Numbered from the stretch's first letter, positions 16,391 to 24,907 are shown. The stretch: DNA of 46,496 nt from Candidatus Eisenbacteria bacterium (GCA_016235265.1 JACRLI010000014.1:1-46496); one strand, 5' to 3'. Translations and numbers: made by a program. The notes: generated from the sequence alone by a model not told the origin.

Positions 16391-17659
16391 CTATTCCTCC
16401 GCGTGGACCGGCACGGCGGCCGGCCGGAGCGCCGTCAGGCTGATGATGAACGCCAGGACCATGAAGATTCCGCCGGAGACGTAGGGCGCCGCGTGGCCCA
16501 GTCGCTCATGCGTGACGCCCCCCCACAACGGCCCCAGGAAGCGCGCGAAACTGCTCATGGACTGCGCCGCGCCCAGCACCACGCCCTGCATGGCGGCGTC
16601 GGTGCGGCGCGAGATGAGGCTGGTGAGCGAGGGCGTGCCGATGCCGCTGCCCACCGCCAGGAACAGCAGCGAGCCCATCAGGATGGGAATCGAGGGTGAA
16701 TACGGCAGCCACACCAGCGAGATCGCCATCAGCAGCATCCCGGCCACGATGAGCCACGGTTCGCGCAGCACCTTCAGGAGCGGCCGGATGATCCCGCCCT
16801 GCGTGATCGCCACCATCACCCCGACGAAGGCCATCAGGTAGCCGGTGTTCTCCGCCACGCGGTCGGGTCGGAAGCCGTACTGGGCGCTGTGCTCCTTGAG
16901 GAACAGCGGGATCATGCTGGTGCTGATGGATTGCGCCAGGGTGGAGAAGAAGAACAGCACGATGAGCACGCCGACGTCGCGGCGGGACACCGCGGCCAGC
17001 CACGCGCGCGGGCCGGCGGAGCGCGCCGTGCTCCGGAGGTGCTCGGGGTTGGTCTCGGGCAGCAGGGTGGCCGCAAGCACCAGGCTCACCACCGAGAGCA
17101 TCGCGGCGAACATGGCCGGCGCTCCGAAGTCCAGCCGCTGCGCGCTGCCGCCCACCAGCGCCTCGCCCGCGCGCACCAGGAAGCCGGGCCCCCAGGAGCT
17201 GAACCGGCTCAGGATGCCGCCCAGTGCCGGGCCGAACACGAAGCCCAGGCCGAAGGCCACCCCGGTCAGACCCATGCGCTTGGCGCGGTCCCGCGGCGGG
17301 GTGATGTCGGCGATGATCGACTGCGCCGCCGCGATATTGGAGTTCATGATCCCGGTGATCACGCGCGAGAGGAGCAACATGAGAAAGGTGCGCGCCACGC
17401 CCATGAGCGTGAAACCCAGCACCGAGCCCACCACGCTGATGAGCACCACCGGGCGGCGGCCGATGCGGTCAGAGAGGCGCCCCCACAGCGGGCTGAAGAT
17501 GAGCTGCATCAGCGAGTAACTGGCCAGCACCACGCCGTAGGCCAGCGGGCCGGCGCCGAACCAGCCGATGTAGGCGGGCAGGATGGGAATGATGAGCCCG
17601 AAGCCCAGCATGTCCAGGAAAATGATCAGGAAGACGATGGGCAGCGTCGAACGCTTCAA
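16391..17659 (-). CDS. MFS transporter, TetA-like (drug/H+ antiporter type)
   Basis: 422 residues with 12 membrane segments. I chose TTG at 17659 because GGAGGG lies 5-6 bases upstream, whereas the in-frame GTG at 17665 is too close to it. MFS motif A is present as WGRLSDRIGRRPV after helix 2, and the helix 4-5 region has SRVITGIMNSNIAAAQSIIA with GVAFGLGFVFGPALGG (motif C-like, typical of exporters). Closest in style to tetracycline/multidrug exporters; substrate unknown. It leads an operon with ETF-QO (2-base gap) and SPFH, an unusual partnership that hints at export of a respiratory or lipophilic compound. That is inference. Confidence 0.88.
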   Translation of the reverse strand: MKRSTLPIVFLIIFLDMLGFGLIIPILPAYIGWFGAGPLAYGVVLASYSLMQLIFSPLWGRLSDRIGRRPVVLISVVGSVLGFTLMGVARTFLMLLLSRVITGIMNSNIAAAQSIIADITPPRDRAKRMGLTGVAFGLGFVFGPALGGILSRFSSWGPGFLVRAGEALVGGSAQRLDFGAPAMFAAMLSVVSLVLAATLLPETNPEHLRSTARSAGPRAWLAAVSRRDVGVLIVLFFFSTLAQSISTSMIPLFLKEHSAQYGFRPDRVAENTGYLMAFVGVMVAITQGGIIRPLLKVLREPWLIVAGMLLMAISLVWLPYSPSIPILMGSLLFLAVGSGIGTPSLTSLISRRTDAAMQGVVLGAAQSMSSFARFLGPLWGGVTHERLGHAAPYVSGGIFMVLAFIISLTALRPAAVPVHAEE

Positions 17660-17754
17660 GCACACCCTCCACGCGGCCCGGTCCCGGCGATCCGCCGCCC
17701 CTGGGGCGCGCGGCCGGGCGCCCGGGCGGACCAAGCACCGTTGCGACCGCGGTC

Positions 17755-17783
17755 ATTGTAGGGGCGGGGACGCGCAATGGAAA
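17755..17783 (-). promoter_or_regulatory. Candidate sigma-70 promoter of the MFS/ETF-QO/SPFH operon
   Basis: On the minus strand TTTCCA (17778-17783), a 17-base spacer and TACAAT (17755-17760). The -10 matches 5/6 and the -35 matches 4/6 of the consensus. Transcription would start about 90 bases before the TTG of the MFS gene. Confidence 0.5.
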
Positions 17784-18040
17784 GGGGGGGAGCCATTTGC
17801 GGCGGTCGCGTCGGCCCGGTGGGGGCACGCGGGGCGGGTTTGGGGCCGGATCCGCAGGACTCCGGAGGGGCACCGTTCGGGCACCGGCATTGCATTCCGC
17901 ACCGTCCCGCGTTGCACGCTGCCACCCCGCGCGCCGCCGGCCGGGGTCGCCGGAAATGGGAACGCGCGCGCCCCGCTTGCGGGAGCGCGCGCTAGCACGC
18001 TGCGCGCGCATGCCGGGATGTTGGCCCGCCTCGTGCAGAT

Positions 18041-18181
18041 AAGGGAACTCGAAACCGGACGGAGATCCGGTCGCGGGTAGCCGGAAGACGCCGGGGGTCC
18101 GCCCCCGGACTGACTGCAGACTCGAATCCCGCCGATGGCGGGCACAGGGGCCCTGCGTCCGAGCCGCAGGACAACCCCCTC
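18041..18181 (+). ncRNA. Candidate structured RNA (four consecutive hairpins before a terminator)
   Basis: Plus-strand hairpins: 18055-18059 with 18066-18070 (CCGGA/TCCGG), 18091-18097 with 18102-18108 (CCGGGGG, loop TCCG), 18128-18133 with 18137-18142 (CCCGCC, loop GAT) and 18152-18157 with 18165-18170 (CCTGCG, loop TCCGAGC). A long terminator stem follows at once. The unit does not fit tRNA, tmRNA, RNase P, SRP RNA or a riboswitch class I know. GC-rich sequence folds easily, so this stays a candidate; covariation in relatives would decide. Confidence 0.3.
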
Positions 18182-18225
18182 AACGCGGCGCGCCAGTGGG
18201 ATCCCTCACTGGCGCGCCGCGTTTT
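18182..18225 (+). terminator. Strong intrinsic terminator, 17-bp stem
   Basis: AACGCGGCGCGCCAGTG (18182-18198) pairs perfectly with 18207-18223 around an 8-base loop, followed by TTTT (18222-18225). Plus orientation has the T-tract. It also lies 90 bases beyond the stop of the minus-strand gene ending at 18316 and may stop that transcript too. Confidence 0.75.
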
Positions 18226-18315
18226 CGGTGCTCTTCCTTTCGCTGGATCCATCGGCGATCGCGAGCCGCCCGGCAGAGGCAGCATGCCAGACTGCGCCTC
18301 CGGCCACGCCGTGCG

Positions 18316-19161
18316 TCAGGGGGTCGTGAACGCGGCTTCCTTCACTTCGGACGAAACGGTCACGTCGCGGAACACGATCGAGATTGGGGCGCCTTCGATG
18401 GGGCGGCGTTCGGAGAGCTTCAGGGGGCCCACGTCCTTCCAGTCCTGCCACCGGGTGACCATGGTCTGCGACGGGTTCGCGCCATTGATGTACTTCCACT
18501 TGACCACCATGTGGGTCGCGGGGTCGAGGCTCACCATGTAGTGGTCCTTCGGGGTGAGGCCCACGTTGTCGAAGGACAGCTCCACGGTTTCCAGTTCCCT
18601 GCCGCTGGCGCTGTCGTGCTGCATGCCGGCCCAGCCCAGGTGCACGCCGGGGTCCTTCATCTTGTAGGGCATCAGCAGCCAGTAGGTGTCGTTGATGAAC
18701 GCGCCGTGGCCGGAGGTGGCGAACTTGGTCACGGTGGTGTCCTCGGTCTGCAATTGCCCCTCGAGCCACACCTTCGCGGTCTTCGGGTCGTTCACGTCTG
18801 TGAAGAGGATCACGTACCTCTTCCCGACGGCGCGGGCCGTGCCCTCCAGGCGATAGCGGTTGGTCCAGGTGTCCCAGCAGTGACGGCGGGGCGGGCCGAG
18901 CAGGCTGTCGCCGCGGGCCTGGCCGAAGCTGAACTCGATGTAGCGGGCGGAGCGCCACGAGCCGGGCATGCCCAGGGCATGCATCGCCTGGTCCACCACG
19001 TCGAGCGCCTTCGGGTCCGAGCCCTTGGGGTCGAATTCGTGGGGGGCCGGTGCCGGGCTCGCGGGGTCGGCGGCCCGCGCGCCGGGAGTGCAGAAGGACA
19101 AGGTCACCAGCAGCAGCACGAGCATGGAGAGCATGCCCCTGGGGCGGGAACCACAGACCAT
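18316..19161 (-). CDS. Secreted outer-membrane lipoprotein-sorting-like (LolA-fold) protein
   Basis: 281 residues from ATG 19161, placing the signal peptide (GMLSMLVLLLVTLSFCTPGA) at the N-terminus; a GTG at 19206 is an alternative. The mature part reads as a beta-rich half-barrel: ARYIEFSFGQARGD, YRLEGTARAVGKRYVILFTD, YWLLMPYKMKDPGV, VELSFDNVGLTPKDHYMVSL, KWKYINGANPS. This layout is seen in LolA/LolB-fold proteins annotated as outer membrane lipoprotein-sorting proteins and DUF families of secreted proteins. A direct lipoprotein-chaperone role is not shown. It stands alone, divergent from the dehydrogenase. Confidence 0.65.
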   Translation of the reverse strand: MVCGSRPRGMLSMLVLLLVTLSFCTPGARAADPASPAPAPHEFDPKGSDPKALDVVDQAMHALGMPGSWRSARYIEFSFGQARGDSLLGPPRRHCWDTWTNRYRLEGTARAVGKRYVILFTDVNDPKTAKVWLEGQLQTEDTTVTKFATSGHGAFINDTYWLLMPYKMKDPGVHLGWAGMQHDSASGRELETVELSFDNVGLTPKDHYMVSLDPATHMVVKWKYINGANPSQTMVTRWQDWKDVGPLKLSERRPIEGAPISIVFRDVTVSSEVKEAAFTTP

Positions 19162-19344
19162 CGGAGGTACCTCTCGCGGCAAGGGTTGGGGGACGGCGGG
19201 AGTCACGTGGCGGCACTACTCTTGGATGGTGCTCCCATGGCGCGGGTTCCGCAAGGCCCCCCGCGAGAGATGCCGCTACGCTTCCGTGGACGTGGAAACC
19301 AAGGCCCCGATCCCGTACCCTGCGGGCACTAGGAGGAATGCCGA

Positions 19345-20391
19345 ATGCCCGCAACCATGAATGCCGCCGTCATGCACGGCCATGGCGGCCCGGAGGTGCT
19401 GGTGCCCGGTCGGCTGCCGGTGCCCGCCGTCGGGCCCGGCGCGGTCCGCGTGGATCTCAAGGCCGCCGCGTTGAACCGCCTCGATCTGTTCACCCGCAAC
19501 GGTCACCCGTCGCTGAAGCTCAGCTTCCCCCACATCCCCGGCGCCGACGGGGCCGGCGTGGTGGCGGAGGTGGGGGCGGACGTGGCGGGGATCTCGGTGG
19601 GGCAGCGCGTGGTGGTCTCTCCGGGGCTCTCGTGCGGCGCGTGCCTGGACTGCCTCTCCGGGCGTGACAACCTGTGCCGCCGCTACTCGGTGCTGGGCAA
19701 CCGCCACCCGGGCACGTACTGCGAGAGCCTTGTGCTGCCCGCGGCCAACGTGCTGCCGCTGCCCGATCGCATGAGCTTCGCCGAGGGCGCGGCCGCGGGG
19801 CTGGTGTTCCTCACCGCGTGGCACATGCTGGTGGGCCGCGCCAGGGTGCGTGTGGGCGAGACGGTGCTGGTGCAGGCCGCCGGCTCGGGCGTGGGCATGG
19901 CCGCCATCCAGATCGCGAAGCTCTTCCGCTGCCGCGTGCTCACCACGGTCAGCTCGCCGGAGAAGGCCGCGCGCGCCCGCGAGCTGGGCGCGGACGAGTG
20001 CATCGACTACCGGGCCGCGGACTTCCGCGAGGAAGTGATGCGCCTGACGGCCAAGGCCGGTGTGGACGTGGTGATCGAGCACGTGGGTGGCGAGGTGTTC
20101 GAGAAGAGCGTGCTGAGCCTGGCGCGCAACGGCCGCCTGGTGACCTGCGGCAACACCGTGGGCCCGACGGCGGGCATCTCCACGGCACACCTGTTCACCC
20201 GGCACCTCGCGGTGCTGGGCAGCTACATGGGCAGCAAGGCGGAGCTGATCGAAGTGATGAAGTTCCTGGGCGACGGCTCGCTGCGCGCGGTGATTGACAG
20301 CGAGTTCCCGCTGGCGCGGGCGGCGGATGCGCACCGGCGGCTGGAGGGGCGGGAGGGGTTCGGGAAGGTGGTGCTGGAGATCGGGGGGTAG
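19345..20391 (+). CDS. Zinc-type medium-chain alcohol dehydrogenase / quinone reductase family (MDR)
   Basis: 348 residues; TAGGAGGAATGCCGA before the ATG gives a strong ribosome site. GroES-like domain (about 5-125) has HIPGADGAGVVAEVG and the structural zinc loop CGACLDCLSGRDNLC with four cysteines. The Rossmann domain has VLVQAAGSGVGMAAIQIAKL. The catalytic zinc ligands of true ADHs are only partly visible: the usual Cys near 40 is replaced (ALNRLDLFTRNG), as in quinone-oxidoreductase-like members. So NAD(P)H-dependent reduction of a quinone/enone is more likely than alcohol oxidation. Substrate unknown. Not obviously in an operon. Confidence 0.85.
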   Translation: MPATMNAAVMHGHGGPEVLVPGRLPVPAVGPGAVRVDLKAAALNRLDLFTRNGHPSLKLSFPHIPGADGAGVVAEVGADVAGISVGQRVVVSPGLSCGACLDCLSGRDNLCRRYSVLGNRHPGTYCESLVLPAANVLPLPDRMSFAEGAAAGLVFLTAWHMLVGRARVRVGETVLVQAAGSGVGMAAIQIAKLFRCRVLTTVSSPEKAARARELGADECIDYRAADFREEVMRLTAKAGVDVVIEHVGGEVFEKSVLSLARNGRLVTCGNTVGPTAGISTAHLFTRHLAVLGSYMGSKAELIEVMKFLGDGSLRAVIDSEFPLARAADAHRRLEGREGFGKVVLEIGG

Positions 20392-20490
20392 CCGGTGCGC
20401 GCGTCGCGGACCATTCCCCGCCTGTTCCCGCGGGCCGGCCCCGGCGAAGGGCCAGGGGAGGCGCGGCGGGAGGGGACGGAGAATCGGTGA

Positions 20491-20519
20491 TTGGGCCGGC
20501 GGACGGACTCGTGTATAAT
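20491..20519 (+). promoter_or_regulatory. Sigma-70-type promoter of the MBOAT/SGNH operon
   Basis: TTGGGC (20491-20496), 17-base spacer and perfect TATAAT (20514-20519). Start of transcription would be near 20526, giving a leader of about 125 bases before the ATG at 20652. I see no known riboswitch in the leader. Confidence 0.65.
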
Positions 20520-20651
20520 TACGGCTCGTACTTTCCAGCGTCCGACGGGGTCCCGCGAGGGCATCCCGGCCGATTCACGGCCCCCGGTGCCCGGCCCTTG
20601 CGCCGCCCGGGCATCCCGTCCTGCATCGTGATCCAGTGACCGGGCGGTGTC

Positions 20652-22127
20652 ATGCTTTTCAATTCCGTTCAGTTCCTCTTCTACTTCGCCATCGTCACGA
20701 CCCTGTTCTTCGCCCTGCCGCACAAGGTCCGCTGGCTGCTGCTGTTCGTGGCCAGCTGCTACTTCTACATGGCCTTCGTGCCCGTCTACATCCTGATCCT
20801 GTTCTTCACCATCGCGGTGGACTATGTCGCAGGGATCGCCATCGAGGGGAGCACCGGGCGCCGGAAGAAGTGGTTCCTGATCGCCAGCATCCTGGCCAAC
20901 TGCGGGGTGCTGGCCATCTTCAAGTACTACAACTTCCTCAACGCCAACCTGGACTCCCTGGCGCAGCACCTGGGGGGCCGGAACCCGATTCCGTACCTGA
21001 ACATCCTCCTGCCCCTGGGGCTCTCGTTTCACACCTTCCAGGCGATGAGCTACACCATTGACGTGTACCGGGGGAAGTACCCGGCGGAGCGGCACCTCGG
21101 GATCTACGCGCTGTACGTGATGTTCTATCCGCAGCTGGTGGCCGGCCCCATCGAGCGGCCGGGGAACCTCCTGCCGCAACTGCACGCCCACCAGCATTTC
21201 GACCGCCTGCGGGTGACCCGCGGACTGCAGCTCATGGTGTGGGGAATGTTCAAGAAGGTGGTCATCGCCGACCGGCTGGCCTCGCTCGCATCCCCGGTCT
21301 TCGCCAGCCCCCGGGACTACGACGGCATCTCGCTGTGGGTGGCGGCCGCCTGTTTCTCGGTGCAGGTGTACTCCGATTTCTCCGGATACTCCGACATCGC
21401 CATCGGCGCGGGACAGGTCATGGGGATCCGGCTGATGACGAACTTCGACCGGCCGTTCCTCGCCAAGAGCCTCGCGGAATTCTGGCAGCGCTGGCACATC
21501 TCGCTGTCCACCTGGTTCCGGGACTACCTGTACTTCCCGCTGGGAGGCGGCCGGGTGCCCCTGCCCCGCTGGATGCTCAACATCGCGATCACCTTCCTGG
21601 TGAGCGGCCTGTGGCACGGGGCGCAATGGACGTTTGTCATGTTCGGCGCGTGGTTCGGGGTCTGGGTCATCATCGAGCAGCTGCTGGTGAAGTTCCTGGC
21701 GCGGGTGTGGCCGGTCGCCCTGCGCTTCCCGGAACTGCCCGGCGGCAAGCTGGCGCTGGTGGGGTTCAACTTCATGCTGGTCTCCCTTGCCGTGGTCTTC
21801 TTCGGCGCGAGGACCGCCCCGGATGCGTTCTACATGCTCGGCAGCATGTTCACCGGCGTGGGAGAGTCGCTGCGCCACATCACCACCGCGCACGAATTCA
21901 GGATGCGGGTGATGCTGGGGCAGCTGGCGCTGCCCTTCTTCTACACCATGGCCTCGGTGGCGGTGCTCTTCGCGACACACCTCATGCAGAGAAGGGGCAG
22001 TGTCCGGGAGTGGCTGGCGACCCGGCCGACAGCGTTCCGTTGGGCGGTCTACTATGCGGTGGTCCTCGCGATCCTGGTCTTCGGCAACTACAACCAGTCC
22101 CACACCTTTGTCTACTTCCAGTTCTGA
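20652..22127 (+). CDS. MBOAT O-acyltransferase, AlgI-like
   Basis: 491 residues, polytopic. Starts MLFNSVQFLFYFAIVTTLFF as in AlgI/PatA/DltB proteins. The MBOAT signature WQRWHISLSTWFRDYLYFPL begins near residue 277, and the invariant catalytic His is in SGLWHGAQWTF near 322. These enzymes move an acyl (usually acetyl) group across the inner membrane for transfer to extracellular polysaccharide. The downstream gene is an SGNH-fold protein that overlaps it by 20 bases, the usual second half of such acetylation machines. No alginate or cellulose genes are in the window, so the polymer is unknown. Confidence 0.93.
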   Translation: MLFNSVQFLFYFAIVTTLFFALPHKVRWLLLFVASCYFYMAFVPVYILILFFTIAVDYVAGIAIEGSTGRRKKWFLIASILANCGVLAIFKYYNFLNANLDSLAQHLGGRNPIPYLNILLPLGLSFHTFQAMSYTIDVYRGKYPAERHLGIYALYVMFYPQLVAGPIERPGNLLPQLHAHQHFDRLRVTRGLQLMVWGMFKKVVIADRLASLASPVFASPRDYDGISLWVAAACFSVQVYSDFSGYSDIAIGAGQVMGIRLMTNFDRPFLAKSLAEFWQRWHISLSTWFRDYLYFPLGGGRVPLPRWMLNIAITFLVSGLWHGAQWTFVMFGAWFGVWVIIEQLLVKFLARVWPVALRFPELPGGKLALVGFNFMLVSLAVVFFGARTAPDAFYMLGSMFTGVGESLRHITTAHEFRMRVMLGQLALPFFYTMASVAVLFATHLMQRRGSVREWLATRPTAFRWAVYYAVVLAILVFGNYNQSHTFVYFQF

Positions 22128-23073
22128 GGCCGGCGAAGTCCGCGCGCTGCTGACCCGGCTGGTGGTCTTTGCCGTGCCCTTCCTGGCGTACGCGCTGGTG
22201 ATGGTGCTGGTGGACCCCTACAACTTCTTCGGGCTCTCGAACCTGGTGCCACGGGTGGCCAAGCAGCGCACCGCGGAGCAGTACCACCCCGTGCTGTGGA
22301 AGATGATCGAGTTCCGCCGGGACCCGCAGGCGAACATCCTGCTGGGGGACTCCCGGATGAACGGGATCAACCCTGAAGTCATCCGCAAGGTCTCCGGGGC
22401 CCGGTATTACAACTTCGCCTTCGACGCGTGTTCGCTGGCCGAGATCGTCCGGACGTTCTGGTTCGCCGACTCGCTGGTGAAGCTGCAGAACGTCTACATC
22501 GGCCTGAACTTCGACATGTACAACCGGTATTCCGAGCTGGACCGGACGGTGGACTTCCACGCCATGGTCGGGAATCCCTTCCGGTACTTCGTCGACCCGA
22601 CGGTGTTCCGGGGCTTGCGGGAGAGCGTCATGTCCGCGTGGACCGGGAAGGATCCCAAGAGCCGCTGGCCCAAGATGAGCCGCGAGGAGTTCTGGCGGCG
22701 CCAGCTCGCGATCGTCGCCGCCAAGAACTACAAGAACTTCGCCCACCCGGACGCATTCGAAAAGGACCTGGCTCGCATCGCCGAGCACTGCCGGCGCAAG
22801 GGGATCCGCCTGGTCTTCGTGAGTTTCCCCTCGCACGTGGACCTGCAGCGGCGGGTGGGAGACTTCAAGCTGGAGGGGCAGCGGGCGGCGTACCTGAGGG
22901 AGCTCCCCACGCTCGCCCCGGTCTACGACTTCGACTTCCCCAACGTGCTGTCCCGAGACAGCACCAACTACTCCGATCCCTACCACTTCAAGCCGAAGGC
23001 GATGGAGGTGCTGGTGGGAGAGGTGTGGGGCGGCCGGGCACCGGCCTACGGGAAGGTGCTGGAAACAAGATAG
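22108..23073 (+). CDS. SGNH-fold membrane-anchored protein, acetylation partner of the MBOAT
   Basis: 321 residues from TTG 22108; the frame is open further upstream inside the MBOAT gene, but this start puts one membrane anchor (LLTRLVVFAVPFLAYALVMV) at the N-terminus. SGNH block I is ILLGDSRMNGINPE with Ser82; the C-terminal Asp/His block is YSDPYHFKPKAMEVL. The middle (YNFAFDACSLAEIVRTFWFA, NVYIGLNFDMYN) matches AlgX/DltD-like layout. It should accept the acyl group from the MBOAT and place it on a polysaccharide in the periplasm. The start is uncertain because no clear ribosome site precedes it; translational coupling is likely. Confidence 0.8.
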   Translation: MSTSSSEAGEVRALLTRLVVFAVPFLAYALVMVLVDPYNFFGLSNLVPRVAKQRTAEQYHPVLWKMIEFRRDPQANILLGDSRMNGINPEVIRKVSGARYYNFAFDACSLAEIVRTFWFADSLVKLQNVYIGLNFDMYNRYSELDRTVDFHAMVGNPFRYFVDPTVFRGLRESVMSAWTGKDPKSRWPKMSREEFWRRQLAIVAAKNYKNFAHPDAFEKDLARIAEHCRRKGIRLVFVSFPSHVDLQRRVGDFKLEGQRAAYLRELPTLAPVYDFDFPNVLSRDSTNYSDPYHFKPKAMEVLVGEVWGGRAPAYGKVLETR

Positions 23074-23095
23074 GGCAGGCATTCCCTGCCTGCCC
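23073..23095 (+). terminator. Terminator hairpin after the MBOAT/SGNH operon
   Basis: GGGCAGGCA (23073-23081) pairs with TGCCTGCCC (23087-23095) around TTCCC; it begins on the last base of the stop codon. No T-tract. It lies between convergent genes and may serve both strands. Confidence 0.6.
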
Positions 23096-23165
23096 CACCT
23101 CTTCGTCGCCCGGGCTGGCCGGGCGCGCCTGGTTCACCCGGCCGGACCGGGCCGATTCCTCCCGG

Positions 23166-23894
23166 TTACTTCGCCGCCCCCGTCGGGCTCCCCGGCGCGC
23201 TGCTCCCGCCCGCGATCGGCAGGTTCAGGTTCACCACGCGGTCGCGGATCGCCGCCAGGCGCTGCGGCACGTCGCGCCGCAGGACGTGCTTGACCACGAA
23301 TCCGGGCGCGAAGAACCTGGGGCGCGCGGTGAGCCGGTAGGTGAGCAGCGTGGCGTGGCCGCCCTGGCGCGGGAACAGCTCCCAGGCGCCGTCGAACAGG
23401 TTGAAGTCGCCGTCCACCACGTGGAAGTCCAGCTTCTGGCCCTTGCGCTCCTCCACCTCCAGCACCACCCGGGCCTTCTTGCCCACGAACAGCCACGAGC
23501 CCTGTCCCACCTGCTCGATGAGCTTCACCAGGCCGTGGTCCTCCAGCAGGCGGCTCTCCAGCATGCCGGGGATGAACTCCCTCAGGTGGTCGTAGTCGGT
23601 CAGCACCGCCCACACCGCGTCGGGCCGCACCGGGATGTAGATGCTGGAGTGGACGTCGGCCTTCTCGGAGGGAACGCTCTGCAGATCCGGCGTGCCCACC
23701 GACTCGCCGACGTCGGTGGCCTCGCCGGCCTCGGCGGTGGCGTCGGCCTCGGCGCTGGCCTGCGTGGCGGCCGCCTCGGCGGCGCGCGCGGGGAGGTTCC
23801 AGGAGGCCAGCGCGAGGAGCGCCAGCAGCGCGCACAGCGCCGCGGCGATCCGCCGCCCCCGGAGGATGCCCGCCAGGAATTCCATGTGACTCAT
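23166..23894 (-). CDS. Secreted SRPBCC/START-like protein
   Basis: 242 residues. Signal peptide (RRIAAALCALLALLALASWN), then an Ala/Glu-rich linker (about 38-75), then a START-like domain (about 80-220): SSIYIPVRPDAVWAVLTDYD, HLREFIPGMLESRLL, FDGAWELFPRQGGHATLLTY, and final helix LRRDVPQRLAAIRDRVVNLN. This is the polyketide-cyclase/coenzyme-Q-binding arrangement, which forms a hydrophobic pocket, here outside the cytoplasm. A ligand or partner is not known. It follows the slipin gene by 26 bases, so it is probably co-transcribed with it. Confidence 0.8.
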   Translation of the reverse strand: MSHMEFLAGILRGRRIAAALCALLALLALASWNLPARAAEAAATQASAEADATAEAGEATDVGESVGTPDLQSVPSEKADVHSSIYIPVRPDAVWAVLTDYDHLREFIPGMLESRLLEDHGLVKLIEQVGQGSWLFVGKKARVVLEVEERKGQKLDFHVVDGDFNLFDGAWELFPRQGGHATLLTYRLTARPRFFAPGFVVKHVLRRDVPQRLAAIRDRVVNLNLPIAGGSSAPGSPTGAAK

Positions 23895-23920
23895 GCCCGT
23901 GTTCCCTTTCGGGCCCGGTC

Positions 23921-24703
23921 CTATGCCTTCGGCGCGTCCAGCTCGGCGTTCATCTTCTTGATGAACGGCGTGAACAGGTCGATGGGGATCGGGAAAATGG
24001 TGGTGGAGTTCTTCTCCGAAGCCACCTCTGCCAGCGTCTGGAGGAATCGCAGCTGCAGGGTGATCGGGCTCGCGCCCATCACCTGCGCGGCCTCGGCCAG
24101 CTTCTGGGAGGCCTGCAGCTCGCCTTCGGCGTTGATGATCTTGGCACGCCGCTCACGCTCGGCCTCGGCCTGGCGGGCGATGGCGCGCTGCATCTCCTGG
24201 GGCAGGTCCACGTTCTTCACTTCCACGTTGTTGACCTTGATGCCCCACGGCTCGGTGTGACGGTCGATGATCAGCTGCAGGTTCTGGTTGATCTGGTCGC
24301 GCGCGCTCAGGAGCTCGTCCAGGTCGGACTGGCCCAGCACGCTGCGCAGCGTGGTCTGCGCCATCTGCGAGGTGGCGTACAGGTAGTTCTCGACGTCGGT
24401 GATGGCCTTGTTGGAGTCGATGACGCGGAAGTAGATCACCGCGTTCACCTTGACCGAGACGTTGTCCTTGGTGATGATGTCCTGCGGCGGCACGTCCATG
24501 GCGACCGTCCGGAGGCTCACCTTGACCATCTTGTCGATGACCGGGATCAGGATGATCAGGCCCGGGCCCTTCTCGCCGATCAGCCGGCCCAGGCGGAAGA
24601 CCACCGCGCGCTCGTACTCCCGCAGCACCTTGAGGGAGCTGGAGATCAGCGACACCGCCAGGACGATGACCAGGAAGAAGAAGAACAGGGAAACGGGAAC
24701 CAT
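23921..24703 (-). CDS. Slipin (stomatin-like SPFH protein)
   Basis: 260 residues, the usual size for prokaryotic stomatins. N-terminal membrane segment [20 protein letters not shown], then band 7: [75 protein letters not shown], and [20 protein letters not shown], ending in a helical oligomerisation tail. Slipins pair with NfeD membrane proteases, which cleave the C-terminal tail of stomatin. NfeD is the next gene upstream on the same strand, 214 bases away. Slipin has its own good -10 box in that gap, so it can be made without NfeD. Confidence 0.93.
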   Translation of the reverse strand: MVPVSLFFFFLVIVLAVSLISSSLKVLREYERAVVFRLGRLIGEKGPGLIILIPVIDKMVKVSLRTVAMDVPPQDIITKDNVSVKVNAVIYFRVIDSNKAITDVENYLYATSQMAQTTLRSVLGQSDLDELLSARDQINQNLQLIIDRHTEPWGIKVNNVEVKNVDLPQEMQRAIARQAEAERERRAKIINAEGELQASQKLAEAAQVMGASPITLQLRFLQTLAEVASEKNSTTIFPIPIDLFTPFIKKMNAELDAPKA

Positions 24704-24812
24704 GGGTTCGCCTCGATCCGTGCGTGGAGGGCCGTCGGGACACCGCGGAAGCGCGGCAAGGGGAGGAGCTGTCGGAGTCCCGTTCCTTCGGAATCCTGCC
24801 TTGGACCCACGC

Positions 24813-24836
24813 GGAAACTCCCCTCCGGGAGCTTCC
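24813..24836 (-). other. Hairpin in the slipin leader
   Basis: GGAA-A-CTCCC (24813-24822) pairs with GGGAG-C-TTCC (24827-24836), nine pairs with one A/C mismatch. It lies in the putative slipin 5' leader, between the -10 box and the start. It could attenuate read-through from nfeD or shape the leader. Confidence 0.35.
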
Positions 24837-24876
24837 GGCCTTCCGGCCGGCCGGCGCAGGTCATGAGAAGTCGCGA

Positions 24877-24907
24877 ATTATAGGGTCGCGGGCGCGCCCT
24901 GATCGAA
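24877..24907 (-). promoter_or_regulatory. Candidate promoter for slipin
   Basis: Minus-strand perfect TATAAT at 24877-24882. A weak TTCGAT at 24902-24907 would give a long 19-base spacer. Start of transcription would be near 24870, leaving about 165 bases of leader before the slipin ATG. Confidence 0.45.

Larger units (their letters stand above)
17784..18315. other. Long intergenic region without a protein gene
   Basis: No convincing ORF on either strand; frames are short or lack family resemblance. From 18041 to 18225 the plus strand holds a chain of perfect short hairpins ending in a 17-bp stem, listed separately. From 17784 to 18040 the sequence is very GC-rich, with local inverted repeats (for example GCGCGCGCC/GGAGCGCGCGC near 17965-17992). 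I see no promoter that clearly drives the structured part. Confidence 0.4.

Noticed and set aside
18105..18142. tRNA-like stretch (CTGCAGA and CTCGAAT loops)
   Set aside because: The flanking bases do not pair as anticodon or T stems, there is no acceptor stem and no CCA; selenocysteine and cysteine tRNA models fail as well.
18041..18170. Cobalamin riboswitch, suggested by AAGGGAA and paired CCGG
   Set aside because: The B12 box (GCCACTG) and the CCTGCC-type motif are absent and no cobalamin gene follows.
19162..19344. Small gene between the LolA-like gene and the dehydrogenase
   Set aside because: Only shadow frames; the stretch reads as a divergent promoter region although no clear -10 box is visible.
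22000..22107. Longer N-terminus for the SGNH protein
   Set aside because: Ser/Arg-rich shadow of the MBOAT C-terminus; the membrane anchor would no longer be near the N-terminus.
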